Notes: a model not told the origin generated them from the sequence alone. Shown: positions 25,815 to 34,200, counted from the stretch's first letter. The stretch is 34,229 nucleotides of DNA from Niastella sp. (GCA_017744515.1 JAGIBF010000056.1:1-34229), one strand, 5' to 3'. A program made the numbers and translations.

Positions 25815-28800
25815 ATGGGCAGCTTTGATATATCGAGGATCAATTTCGATGCAAAAAAACATTATGCCAGTGTACGCATGCAGCAAGGGCGCGTACTGAC
25901 CGATGATGACTGGAATGAAAATGAGAAGATCGAGAATGAGGACCGCAGGCGTACGCGGGTAGATATCATTGGACCGTATGGCAGTCCGGACAACGGATTC
26001 AAGATACAGTTGATCCCAGCGTTGGGCGGCCTCATCGATGGCGGGAAGATCAATTTCCTGATCAAGGCCGGCGTTATCTACCTCGGAGGATGGCGGTTTG
26101 AACTGGAAGAAGATGAAACGTACCGGTTGCAAAAGGACTGGTTGCAACAACCGGCGAATATCGATCCGGCGCCGATGGGATTGAACAATGACCGCTTCGA
26201 CCTCGTGTATCTCGAGACCTGGCTTCAACCAGTAAGCGCCGTTGAAGACGCTTCATTGTTTGAAGTGGCGCTGGGCGGACCAGATACGACTACACGGATA
26301 CGGGCCATGAGGCGAGTACACATCGCCTCCGACCTTGGATTCTGTGACTGCACTGATGCGTGGCAGCAACTGGTAAGCAATTGGAGCGCCGCCAATTTTG
26401 GCAAGATCAACAAGGAGTTTGAAAGGATCACGGATGCTAAACTAACCGTTTCTTTTGCCGATGCCGGTCTTCCTGAAGACCTCTGTACGCCTGCTGCTGC
26501 CGGTGGCTACCTTGGTGCAGAGAACCAGGCGATCCGTGTACAGCTTACGGATGCCAGTCACTTTACCTGGGGCTTCGATGATGCGGCGCCGCTGTATCGC
26601 GTGCTTGTATCGGGAGATGGTAAAACGGTGACGATGATCACCGAACCCAAAGATCAATACCACTGGCCGCTTACCAACCAGGTGATCGAGATATTGCCCT
26701 GGTCGACCGTGCTGCCCAATGGAGAGAAAGTGGCGGAGATCAGTGGTCATCTTACCAAAGTAGAAGCTTCTTACAATCCCGATACCAATGAGTTTACTCT
26801 TGTTGATACCGTGCCTGCGGGTTTCGGCGCTGAATGGAAGAACCGGGCCGATAAGGCCGATCTCGACGATCAAACTCCTCCGGAATATTTTTATGCGCGG
26901 GTTTGGTACAGGGGTAATGACCTTGAATCGCCTGAAGCCATCAGCTTCACCACAGGCACACCTGTAACGCTCGGCAATACCGGTCTGCAGGTTACCATCA
27001 CGGGTACATCATTTAACCAAGGCGACTATTGGGTGATCGCTGCACGTCCGGAAACACCTAACCAGGTAGTGCCCTGGGAATTGGAGAAGGGCATTCCTCC
27101 ACATGGCATCAGGCGCTTTTTTGCTCCGCTCGCTGTGATACGCTGGCAAAATGTTGGCCGCATACCGCTGGGCGAGATCATGAGCGACTGCCGGAAGAAG
27201 TTTAACCCGCTCACCGAGCAGGAATGTTGCTGCACTTATACTGTAGGTGATGGCATCCGCAGCAACGGCGACTACAACAGTATCCAGGAAGCCATAGATA
27301 GCCTTCCGGCTTATGGTGGAAAGATATGCGTGCTGCCCGGCGAACATGAAGCCAATGTGGTCATCAAAGGACGACGGCAGGTGCGCATCAGCGGATGTGG
27401 GGACCAGTCGATCGTGCGACCGGGACCGAATGCCTTTGCTCAGCCCATCTTCTTTATTCAGAATTCGCAACGTATACAAATAGATCAGCTCACACTGGTC
27501 GCCATCGATGGCATTTGTATACAGCTGGAAGATAACCGGGAAGGCCGGCTCAATTCTGAAAAGATAAAGATCAACGACAACCGCATGATCGCGGGCATAC
27601 AGGCTATTCATATCCACACACGTGAATACCTGGGTGGCGCCAACCGGATCGAGATCTCCTATAATGAAATAGGTATGCTGGACCAGCGGGAAGGCAGGCC
27701 CGCTATTTTCAGTGTCGCTGATGATGTATTGATAGAACGGAACCGGATCGTAGTGATACCCGATCAAAACAGTGATGACCCTGACGATCCACGCGATCCC
27801 AATGATCCGGGTGATCCCTTCAATCCCTGTAGAGATAGAAGAACTCCGCAACGTGGCGCTATCCTGAAATACCAGATATATGTATTGATCCGCTATGTGG
27901 CTGTGTACAAAGCACTGGGGCGGTACAAGAAAGAATATCTTGCTCAAGGTGGTATCCAGATTGGCGGTACTTCAGAAAAGGTGTGGATACTGGAAAACGA
28001 GATCACCGGCGGCAGGGGGAATGGCATCACGCTTGGTCATGTTTCGGAGAATGCCGATGCGAATAGTTTTACTTATAAAGCTGTCAACGTTGTATATGCC
28101 GCGCTTTATGATATCAAGATCGAAGGCAACCGGATATTGCAGATGGGCTTAAGCGGCATCAGTACGTTGCTGGTAGCCGGTGAAAGGCAACAACAGTTTG
28201 TGCATGTAGAAGACATCACTATTGCAGGCAACCTTATTAAGTATTGTGCTTTGCAAATACCCGCAGAGATACCGCAAAGTCTCCTCAACGACCGGGCTTT
28301 CGGCGGCATCGTGCTGAGTGATTGCGAAAACGGGCGCATCAACGAGAACCGTATCGAGAACAATGGCCGAAGAGATGGTGATCCAATTTGCGGTGTATTC
28401 ATTTTGCACGGGGAGAAAATAGCTATTGGCGGCAATACCATTATCAAGAATGGAACGGGCATTACCAATCCCAACAGCCTCGTGAAACCGGGCGCCAGGG
28501 GTGGCGTAATTGTGAAGATGGCTTTTAAAGCTGCCGACCTGAAAGTATTGTTGCAGGCTACCGTGCCGATGTTTGATGATGTGCCGGCTGTCACCTTACA
28601 TGACAATGTAATAGAACAGCCGTTGGGACATGCGCTGTTGCTAACAGCCTTTGGACCGGTAGCTATAGCCAATAACCAGTTTGCTTCCTTAGGCACAGAC
28701 CGGACCAACGCTTTATCGTTCATCGCTTCTAGCGTTTTGATCCTCGATATAGGTGTGTCAAAAGATACGCTTGTAAAGGGATTCGTGAACCTCGCCAATA

Positions 28801-29318
28801 CCAACCCTGCCGGCTTTAGTAAACTGGCTTCTGACCCGGCCTTTCAGAATATGATGCGGGCATTGCAGTTCCTGCCCAGCGGCAAGGTATTGTTCAACGA
28901 CAACCAAACCATATTGAACATGCTGAGTCCTGTCAATAATATCGGGATCAGTTCTCAATTTATCGGGTCGCTGGATGACATCTCCTATAGCAGCAACCAA
29001 TCCGAATTGGCAGGATTGCTGTCTGCAGCAGGCGGCAATACCACCTTCGATATTGTGCTGGTAAATACCATGCTCGTGGGTGCTTCTCTTCGCTCCAACG
29101 ACAACCGGTTCATGGATGGGTTTACGCTCACCATTTACTCCCTGTTCTCTTACGGCATGATGAATACCGCGACGGGCAACCAGGCTACGCATTGCTTAAT
29201 TACACTGGGCGCTATGCGGGCAGTGAACAGTAATATCGTTTTATTCAATGATCCTTGTAAAGACCAGGCAACCCTGGCTGGCAATAAGCTGGCTGTGCCC
29301 GCAGGCAAGGATTTCTAA
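25815..29318 (+). CDS. DUF6519 / parallel beta-helix protein, probable fibre or surface component
   Basis: This 1167-aa protein opens with the DUF6519 signature (F-D-A-K-K-H-Y-A-S-V-R-M-Q-Q-G-R-V-L, D-D-D-W-N-E-N-E), as in eCIS and phage-like clusters. From about residue 470 it contains a long right-handed parallel beta-helix (pectate-lyase-like), starting YNSIQEAIDSLPAYGGKI and continuing with repeated N-x-I/L and G-x-x-I coils to about residue 1150. An Asp-Pro-rich segment (654-671) interrupts the helix. A signal peptide is absent. The role is most likely a target-facing fibre or baseplate decoration; a polysaccharide-degrading activity is possible but I see no diagnostic catalytic motif. 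It precedes the last operon gene by 22 bp. Confidence 0.82.
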   Translation: MGSFDISRINFDAKKHYASVRMQQGRVLTDDDWNENEKIENEDRRRTRVDIIGPYGSPDNGFKIQLIPALGGLIDGGKINFLIKAGVIYLGGWRFELEEDETYRLQKDWLQQPANIDPAPMGLNNDRFDLVYLETWLQPVSAVEDASLFEVALGGPDTTTRIRAMRRVHIASDLGFCDCTDAWQQLVSNWSAANFGKINKEFERITDAKLTVSFADAGLPEDLCTPAAAGGYLGAENQAIRVQLTDASHFTWGFDDAAPLYRVLVSGDGKTVTMITEPKDQYHWPLTNQVIEILPWSTVLPNGEKVAEISGHLTKVEASYNPDTNEFTLVDTVPAGFGAEWKNRADKADLDDQTPPEYFYARVWYRGNDLESPEAISFTTGTPVTLGNTGLQVTITGTSFNQGDYWVIAARPETPNQVVPWELEKGIPPHGIRRFFAPLAVIRWQNVGRIPLGEIMSDCRKKFNPLTEQECCCTYTVGDGIRSNGDYNSIQEAIDSLPAYGGKICVLPGEHEANVVIKGRRQVRISGCGDQSIVRPGPNAFAQPIFFIQNSQRIQIDQLTLVAIDGICIQLEDNREGRLNSEKIKINDNRMIAGIQAIHIHTREYLGGANRIEISYNEIGMLDQREGRPAIFSVADDVLIERNRIVVIPDQNSDDPDDPRDPNDPGDPFNPCRDRRTPQRGAILKYQIYVLIRYVAVYKALGRYKKEYLAQGGIQIGGTSEKVWILENEITGGRGNGITLGHVSENADANSFTYKAVNVVYAALYDIKIEGNRILQMGLSGISTLLVAGERQQQFVHVEDITIAGNLIKYCALQIPAEIPQSLLNDRAFGGIVLSDCENGRINENRIENNGRRDGDPICGVFILHGEKIAIGGNTIIKNGTGITNPNSLVKPGARGGVIVKMAFKAADLKVLLQATVPMFDDVPAVTLHDNVIEQPLGHALLLTAFGPVAIANNQFASLGTDRTNALSFIASSVLILDIGVSKDTLVKGFVNLANTNPAGFSKLASDPAFQNMMRALQFLPSGKVLFNDNQTILNMLSPVNNIGISSQFIGSLDDISYSSNQSELAGLLSAAGGNTTFDIVLVNTMLVGASLRSNDNRFMDGFTLTIYSLFSYGMMNTATGNQATHCLITLGAMRAVNSNIVLFNDPCKDQATLAGNKLAVPAGKDF
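27774..27827 (+). repeat. Asp-Pro repeat tract in the DUF6519 protein
   Basis: This stretch encodes DDPDDPRDPNDPGDPFNP, residues 654-671, a run of six near-tandem Asp-x-Pro or Asp-Pro units flanked by beta-helix sequence and followed by a Cys-Arg-rich segment. It is likely a rigid acidic, possibly metal-binding, linker within the fibre-like protein. At DNA level the repeats are GAT/GAC-CC(N) triplet pairs, so the tract may vary in length between strains. Confidence 0.8.
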
Positions 29319-29340
29319 TTCATCTTCTTAAACTATTTAT

Positions 29341-29970
29341 ATGGCAAGAGACCGAATCACCGACACGAAGGCGCTGGACCAGATCGCGGATGGCATTACC
29401 AAACTGGATGAACAGCGGCTTACTGAATTGAACAACCTGAAGCAGCTGCAAGAGATCAAACATGAAGTGATCAACCGGGAGGCAAAGCGACTGGCAGCCA
29501 AGTATGGCAGCGACCATCCCCGGGTACAAAAGCTGGAAGCGCGGAGTAATTACAACCAGTCAATGTTTCCGGCGCTGGACAGAGAGGTCGATAAAGCCAC
29601 TTCTAAAACAGAGCCGCTGCCACTGAATGCCTGGCGACTGCATGGAAAAGTGATCGGTGAAAAGCAGCGGCCGATGCCGGAGATCACCGTGTTCTTTGCG
29701 GATGCCAATAAAAACTGGATACGTGAGTTCGGCGACTCCTGTTCCGATCAAACGGGCTATTATTCTCTAACTATCAAGGAGGAGTTTATAGAACGTGCTC
29801 AAAAAGAGAAGTTATACCTGGCTGCTTCCAATAGGAATAAGGAGGTAGTGTATCATCAGTTGAATACGGATACACCCACTAAAGGCATTATCGACTACAG
29901 GGATATTTGTCTTGCGAAAGGAGGCTGCAGCAGTCCGCCTGAGCCAGACCAGCCTACCAGGGGTAAATAA
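29341..29970 (+). CDS. Coiled-coil plus carboxypeptidase-regulatory-like protein, end of operon
   Basis: The last + strand gene of the eCIS block encodes 209 residues. Residues 1-70 are strongly helical and charged, a likely coiled coil (L-D-E-Q-R-L-T-E-L-N-N-L, then K-H-E-V-I-N-R-E). From about 98 follows a beta-sandwich domain like the carboxypeptidase-regulatory family (LHGKVIGEKQRPMPEITVFF, T-G-Y-Y-S-L-T-I-K, KLYLAASN). The Pro-rich tail includes CLAKGGCSSPPEPDQP. No signal peptide is seen. A role as a fibre attachment or surface-binding accessory is possible but not demonstrated. Its stop touches the stop of the convergent protease gene with no gap. Confidence 0.7.
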   Translation: MARDRITDTKALDQIADGITKLDEQRLTELNNLKQLQEIKHEVINREAKRLAAKYGSDHPRVQKLEARSNYNQSMFPALDREVDKATSKTEPLPLNAWRLHGKVIGEKQRPMPEITVFFADANKNWIREFGDSCSDQTGYYSLTIKEEFIERAQKEKLYLAASNRNKEVVYHQLNTDTPTKGIIDYRDICLAKGGCSSPPEPDQPTRGK

Positions 29971-31530
29971 CTATTCATTGAAAGGGGCTCCGGCCCTTTT
30001 GTTTTTCTTGGCGGGATTGGTAAGTATACCTCTTTCAATGAAAATTTTCCGGATGGTTTCTTTATTTTTCCCCTGGTTCAGGTTCTGGTCCGTTGTGATC
30101 AATGCATTGGCAGCATCTTCAAAACCAGACTTTGGCGTAAGGAGAAAGTGGTGTGCTATGACAAGTTTATCTGTGATAGTCCTTCCGAGCAATCCTCTCA
30201 TTTGCCACAGACAGGCAGACCATATTTCTCCATCGTCATGCACCTCCTGTGTCATATCTTTTGGAAACTTTTTATTGCTATCCAGCCTTCTTAGGCAAGG
30301 AGGGTTCTGTGCGCTGGCTACACAATCCCAATTACCAATGGTGGGTTTAAGGGCTGCTGTTTTTTTGTCGGAGAAAAAGCTGGCAGCCAAGTAATCGCCA
30401 AAGCCTTCTCCCATAGCTTCTCCCTGGTGGGTGGCGCCAAAGCCTGGAACCTGGTTATCCTGAATAGCATGTCCATACTCGTGCAGGATGATATCAGCAT
30501 CTTCAGCATCATCCACGCCTCCCGTTCCGAATGTGAGGGATTTCGTAACGGGGCTATAGAAGGAATTATCATCGGTGGTGCCATCGATATCAGCAGCTAT
30601 AGATCTGTTCAATACGTTGGTAAATCCCAAGCTTTGGATATACCGCTGTATTGTGTCTATGTGAAAATAGACCATAACTTCTTTAAAGGCACGATCCTCT
30701 CTTTTGAAGAGGAAAGAAAGGTCTGAACGCTTCACGCGATTGCGTGTAGTGCTGGTATTTACAAAAGGTCCATCCAACTGGCCACCTGCTTTAAGATCTT
30801 TCAATACTACTTTTTTATATGCTTTGGCAGGAACGACAGATGTGTCATCAAGATCTGTATCATTGAGTGTGACGACGGGGTTGGGATCAAAGACCTGCCC
30901 TACTCCATCGGCAAATTTAAGCAGGTTGATCTTTTCAATAATAGCGCCACTAATGGCGTCGAAATAAATTTTAAATTCTGCCCTGGGTTTGGCAGCCATA
31001 ATGATGATCTTCCAGGCGAGAACAGGAATACCATTGTGGGGATAAAATACGAGTTCTGTATCGGCAATCATGTCGGCAGTGGCAGTAGAAGGTTTTACCG
31101 CTTCGATGGCTAATGCTTTGGCATCTTCTGCTGTGATCTGAGGGCCGGCAGTATCGGCAGCAAAGCTTTTGTTTTTTTTGGCCTGCAGGCTTTCTGATTT
31201 CTTCAAAACAGGCTCGGGCACAAGATCGTTCTGGATATTGTATACCTTTCCCTCTTTATCAATATCGACCCTGATCCAGGCACCGGAAATAGGCTTTCCC
31301 TGAAACTGTTGCTGGTAAAGTACATGCTTGCCCAGTATACTTTCTTTCACCTGGTCGAACTTCAACTGGGAAAGATCGGCCTTGATCTTAAGCTCCGGAG
31401 CGATCTTTTTCAAGGTAGACACAGCAATGGCTTCGGGTTTCTTTTTACTGCTTTTTGATTGAATATCATAAATACGGCGAGGTACCTTTCTTTCAGGATG
31501 CTTCTCGACCTTTGCTTTAAGTTTTTTCAT
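29971..31530 (-). CDS. Fungalysin/thermolysin-like zinc metalloprotease without signal peptide
   Basis: This 519-aa protein has a basic N-terminus and then a fungalysin/thermolysin propeptide (FTP-like) region (VLYQQQFQGKPISGAWIRVD, near 70-110). A PepSY-like part (TAEDAKALAIEAV, A-W-K-I-I-I-M-A) follows. The catalytic region has HEYGH at 350-354 and GEGFGDYLAASF, with Glu375 and Asp379 placed as the third zinc ligand and supporting acid. This is an M4/M36-like metalloendopeptidase, probably made as a zymogen. No N-terminal hydrophobic segment is present (M-K-K-L-K-A-K-V-E-K-H-P), unlike secreted relatives, so it is cytoplasmic, exported in another way, or an injected effector. It follows the upstream minus-strand gene by 31 bp, so the two are likely co-transcribed. 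Confidence 0.8.
   Translation of the reverse strand: MKKLKAKVEKHPERKVPRRIYDIQSKSSKKKPEAIAVSTLKKIAPELKIKADLSQLKFDQVKESILGKHVLYQQQFQGKPISGAWIRVDIDKEGKVYNIQNDLVPEPVLKKSESLQAKKNKSFAADTAGPQITAEDAKALAIEAVKPSTATADMIADTELVFYPHNGIPVLAWKIIIMAAKPRAEFKIYFDAISGAIIEKINLLKFADGVGQVFDPNPVVTLNDTDLDDTSVVPAKAYKKVVLKDLKAGGQLDGPFVNTSTTRNRVKRSDLSFLFKREDRAFKEVMVYFHIDTIQRYIQSLGFTNVLNRSIAADIDGTTDDNSFYSPVTKSLTFGTGGVDDAEDADIILHEYGHAIQDNQVPGFGATHQGEAMGEGFGDYLAASFFSDKKTAALKPTIGNWDCVASAQNPPCLRRLDSNKKFPKDMTQEVHDDGEIWSACLWQMRGLLGRTITDKLVIAHHFLLTPKSGFEDAANALITTDQNLNQGKNKETIRKIFIERGILTNPAKKNKRAGAPFNE
29981..30006 (+). terminator. Probable intrinsic terminator of the eCIS operon
   Basis: The stem AAAGGG (29981-29986) pairs with CCCTTT (29994-29999) across a 7-base loop, followed by T-GTTTTTC. 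It lies 11 bp after the last eCIS stop codon, which is a good position for a rho-independent terminator. It lies wholly inside the 3' end of the convergent protease gene, so it also constrains that protein's C-terminal residues. No T-run follows it on the minus strand, so it should act on the + strand only. Confidence 0.6.
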
Positions 31531-31561
31531 AATTGTTTTGCTGGATGAATAAGATTATTGC

Positions 31562-33103
31562 TTAAAATTTCAATTGAATGCCGATGTATGGTTTGGGCGG
31601 CCACCTGAATTCATGGGTAAGGTCTTTTTCCAGTTCAGCCGTACCGGACACTTCATCTCCTACTGCAAGCTTGTTTAATTTCTTTATCCAAGAGGAAACG
31701 ATACCACCTGATACTGAAATGGCTTTTACAGTGCCAAGGCCAAGATCGAAACGAATACCTGCGCCAGTGAAGAATGCCGGATAATCTGTATTGGCGCCAA
31801 CTCCTATTTGCAGAAATGGATTGACTGAGGAATGTGTAATGAAATAATTAAAATTCACCATTGCACTGAAAGACAAACGCTTGAAATTCTCTGTGCCCGC
31901 TTCTGCCACCGTTTGTTTACCGTTTGCGTCTGTGACGGTACCATATTTAGGGAACTGCAGGAATGAATAGGCTGTGCCGGGTGTCACTTCTGTAATAAAA
32001 CGTTGAAACTTCGCAATGCGTAATGTGGCTTTGATCTTTACCTGCTTTTCGATGGTTACAATTTCATTGTTATCGGAAAGTTTGTAGCCGGCTTCATTTA
32101 TGATTACTGTATAATTGGATGTGCTCCCTTTTTTAACCTCGATGACATTATCATTCTTATCGTCTTCGTAAGGGATCATCCAAACAAGGCCTTCTTCATT
32201 GGCTGCCGCTTTCTTGTATGCCTTATCTACAACATCGAGGCATTTTTTGAGGTTGTTTAATCTGTCTGTCTTCTCTTTGAGAACAGGTTTCATTTTAGCT
32301 GCTAATTCACCAAAAACTATCTTGACAATGTAAGGATGAGGATTGGGGCAGTCGTATTTGCTTATGAGCTCTTCCAATTGTTCGATATACGTTTTGAGAT
32401 CGCCCAGGTCTGTTTCCAGGGGTTCTATTTTCCTGGCCACGCCATCTATTTGCTCTCTTGTTTCCTGTTGTCTTTCGAAGTTGATATTTTTAAGGGCCGT
32501 AAACAGATCTGCTACTTGTTTCTTTTGATCTTTTTTCAACAGGGGATTGATGTTCTTCTCAATGACCTCTATCAATCCATCGATCTTGTTACAGGCGGGT
32601 TCCTCAGCCGCAGCTTCTACGGCCTTCGCTTTCTTATTATTTTTCTTATTTGCTTCTTCCAATGCTTTAGCCTTCAATTTTTCATCAGCAGCTTTTTGCT
32701 TATCCTTGTTGTTTTGGCTCACAAAATCTGTGAGCAGGGAAACAATAGATTCCATGGCGGCTTCGCTCTCTAACCGGATAGGGCTGGCAGTGAAAGCTAT
32801 AGAAGACTCCAATGAATAATTAAGCGGATTCATTGGTTTGATGTAGACGACTACACTGCTCTGTTTGGAAAGAAAAAGTGAGGAATCTTTAAATGGTACG
32901 AACCTGGTTTTCTCATCTTGCCAAAGGTCATATTCCAGTTTTCCTCTTGATACCTTTAGTAGTAATTTTTGTCTTCCGGAAATAATATGATCCGGCCCTA
33001 CATCTAAAACTTCACCGATCTTTTGTGCCAGAGATAGTGTAGATATCCCAAACATAACAGCTAATAGTAAGAGCGTTTTTCTTAGGTAGCATTTGTTTTT
33101 CAT
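31562..33103 (-). CDS. Secreted coiled-coil protein with C-terminal barrel-like region
   Basis: The 513-aa protein starts at ATG 33103, giving a clean signal peptide (MKNKCYLRKTLLLLAVMFGI, ending near S-L-A-Q). An alternative TTG start 11 codons upstream would spoil it. After a beta-rich N-terminal domain, residues about 115-310 are Lys/Glu/Ala-rich and coiled-coil-like. The final ~150 residues alternate strands and glycines (FKRLSFSAMVNFNYFI, P-F-L-Q-I-G-V-G-A-N, ending P-Y-I-G-I-Q-L-K-F) with a terminal Phe, like outer-membrane barrels. The family is not recognised. It is the first gene of a two-gene minus-strand unit with the metalloprotease and may anchor to or display something at the cell surface. 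Confidence 0.72.
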   Translation of the reverse strand: MKNKCYLRKTLLLLAVMFGISTLSLAQKIGEVLDVGPDHIISGRQKLLLKVSRGKLEYDLWQDEKTRFVPFKDSSLFLSKQSSVVVYIKPMNPLNYSLESSIAFTASPIRLESEAAMESIVSLLTDFVSQNNKDKQKAADEKLKAKALEEANKKNNKKAKAVEAAAEEPACNKIDGLIEVIEKNINPLLKKDQKKQVADLFTALKNINFERQQETREQIDGVARKIEPLETDLGDLKTYIEQLEELISKYDCPNPHPYIVKIVFGELAAKMKPVLKEKTDRLNNLKKCLDVVDKAYKKAAANEEGLVWMIPYEDDKNDNVIEVKKGSTSNYTVIINEAGYKLSDNNEIVTIEKQVKIKATLRIAKFQRFITEVTPGTAYSFLQFPKYGTVTDANGKQTVAEAGTENFKRLSFSAMVNFNYFITHSSVNPFLQIGVGANTDYPAFFTGAGIRFDLGLGTVKAISVSGGIVSSWIKKLNKLAVGDEVSGTAELEKDLTHEFRWPPKPYIGIQLKF

Positions 33104-33177
33104 ACTGAAACGATTAAATAAAATGAAAGATTTCAAGTAATGAAAATACAGTGTGCATCAAGCTGACATGACCCGTG

Positions 33178-33243
33178 AAAACACCTTCCGGACTAAAAAG
33201 GGTGTTTTTACTATCGTATTAGCGAGAGAAAAAGGTGTTTTAA
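33178..33243. repeat. Inverted and direct GGTGTTTT repeats, possible operator
   Basis: AAAACACC at 33178-33185 is the exact inverse of GGTGTTTT at 33201-33208, with 15 bases between them. A near-identical direct copy lies at 33234-33241. The longer repeat is AAAAAGGGTGTTTTTA (33195-33210) against AAAAAGGTGTTTTAA (33229-33243), about three helical turns apart. The placement between divergent genes suits a regulator-binding site or a hairpin in the leader of either transcript. No known regulator is identified from the sequence. Confidence 0.45.
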
Positions 33244-33322
33244 CGGCTATGTCTTTCATACTCGCTCCAACATACTGCTCAAAGCGTGTAAAAGGCACAC
33301 TGTTTGATCTCCCAAAATTGGT

Positions 33323-33353
33323 TTTGCAAAATAGCTCAGGTAAAATATCTTCA
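33323..33353 (+). promoter_or_regulatory. Bacteroidota-type promoter for the HExxH gene
   Basis: TTTG at 33323-33326 and TATCTTCA at 33346-33353 are 19 bp apart. This fits the Bacteroidota sigma-factor pattern (TTTG, about 19 bp, TAnnTTTG) with a partial second element. The start codon is 68 bp downstream. The evidence is moderate because the pattern is short and the second element matches only in part. Confidence 0.35.
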
Positions 33354-33420
33354 CCTGGCGGTCAGGGACGGACATTTGACCTACTCTACTGCGTCATAGC
33401 AACCCCACAAGTACCTGACT

Positions 33421-34200
33421 ATGTTTGGATTCTCGAAGAATAGAAGACCTTCTACCTGCCCTGTTCCTGAACCTGTAAGGCTCTGGCTGGAGGGCGCTTT
33501 TTTACAGCTGCAGGATTTCTTTGGCAAAGAGAAGACGCAGCAAAGGAAAGTCCTTACTCCCCACTATACCGACTTCCCCATTCAATACAATGGCGATGAA
33601 GAAAATGCTTTCCGGACTTTAAAGATCATCGCTACTCAAATGGAGATACCTTTTGAGGATATTTACCTGGAGCTTTTTGATGATACTGCAAAAGAGGTAT
33701 CGTCTGGCAGTGTTTATGGGCAAGGATTATTTCTTGGGAGCCAGAACAATCAATCAGATCCGTCGGGTCTTTATTGGGGGAAAGCCGACAATGGGCAATT
33801 CGTCGTCTCCCTGCTGCGCAGCAGGCTTGCACAACCAGAGAATATGGTAGCAACGTTGGCGCATGAACTGGCTCATATCAAATTACTGGGAGAAGAACGC
33901 ATACATGAAAATGACGAGCGCCTCACAGACCTGGTCACCGTTATGTTTGGGCTGGGTATCTTTAATGCCAATGCGGCTTTTCAAACTTATAGGGGTATTG
34001 GGTACAGCGGCTGGCAGTCGATGGGCTATTTGAAGCAAATGGAATGGGGTTATGGCCTGGCACTGTTTGCTCATCTTCGTGGAGAAGACAATCCAGTCTG
34101 GGCCAAGCACCTTACACCCACTGTTAAAGGTGATTTTACGCAAGGACAAAACTTCATTAAGAAAAATTCGGATAAGGTATTTCAGCAATCCGGCGTGTAG
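33421..34200 (+). CDS. HExxH-containing putative zinc metallopeptidase, family unknown
   Basis: This 259-aa protein has HELAH at residues 148-152 inside ATLAHELAHIKLLGE, followed about 14 residues later by NDERLTDL (Glu166, Asp170). That suits a gluzincin-type zinc site with Glu166 as a possible third ligand. The N-terminal half (F-R-T-L-K-I-I-A-T-Q-M-E-I-P-F-E-D-I-Y-L-E-L) appears alpha/beta. There is no signal peptide or membrane segment, so a cytoplasmic protein is expected. I do not recognise a named family. The gene is divergent from the protease pair and about 3.4 kb from the eCIS, so a link is not established. It appears complete and is followed by only 29 bases of window. Confidence 0.65.
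   Translation: MFGFSKNRRPSTCPVPEPVRLWLEGAFLQLQDFFGKEKTQQRKVLTPHYTDFPIQYNGDEENAFRTLKIIATQMEIPFEDIYLELFDDTAKEVSSGSVYGQGLFLGSQNNQSDPSGLYWGKADNGQFVVSLLRSRLAQPENMVATLAHELAHIKLLGEERIHENDERLTDLVTVMFGLGIFNANAAFQTYRGIGYSGWQSMGYLKQMEWGYGLALFAHLRGEDNPVWAKHLTPTVKGDFTQGQNFIKKNSDKVFQQSGV

Larger units (their letters stand above)
33104..33420. promoter_or_regulatory. Divergent intergenic region
   Basis: This 317-bp region separates the minus-strand secreted-protein gene from the + strand HExxH gene and must hold both promoters. Besides the repeat pair and the putative promoter listed separately, I see no RNA gene and no convincing protein. A 96-codon open frame (33153-33443) overlaps the next gene and is considered spurious. 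Confidence 0.6.

Noticed and set aside
27774..27827. CRISPR-like or tandem DNA repeat array
   Set aside because: The repetition is at protein level (Asp-Pro), in frame inside one gene, and without regular spacers.
27009..27947. 312-codon minus-strand open frame
   Set aside because: Antisense to the beta-helix part of the DUF6519 gene; no domain is recognisable.
33153..33443. 96-codon + strand open frame upstream of the HExxH gene
   Set aside because: It overlaps the start of the well-supported gene at 33421, covers the repeats and promoter-like site, and has no recognisable protein features.
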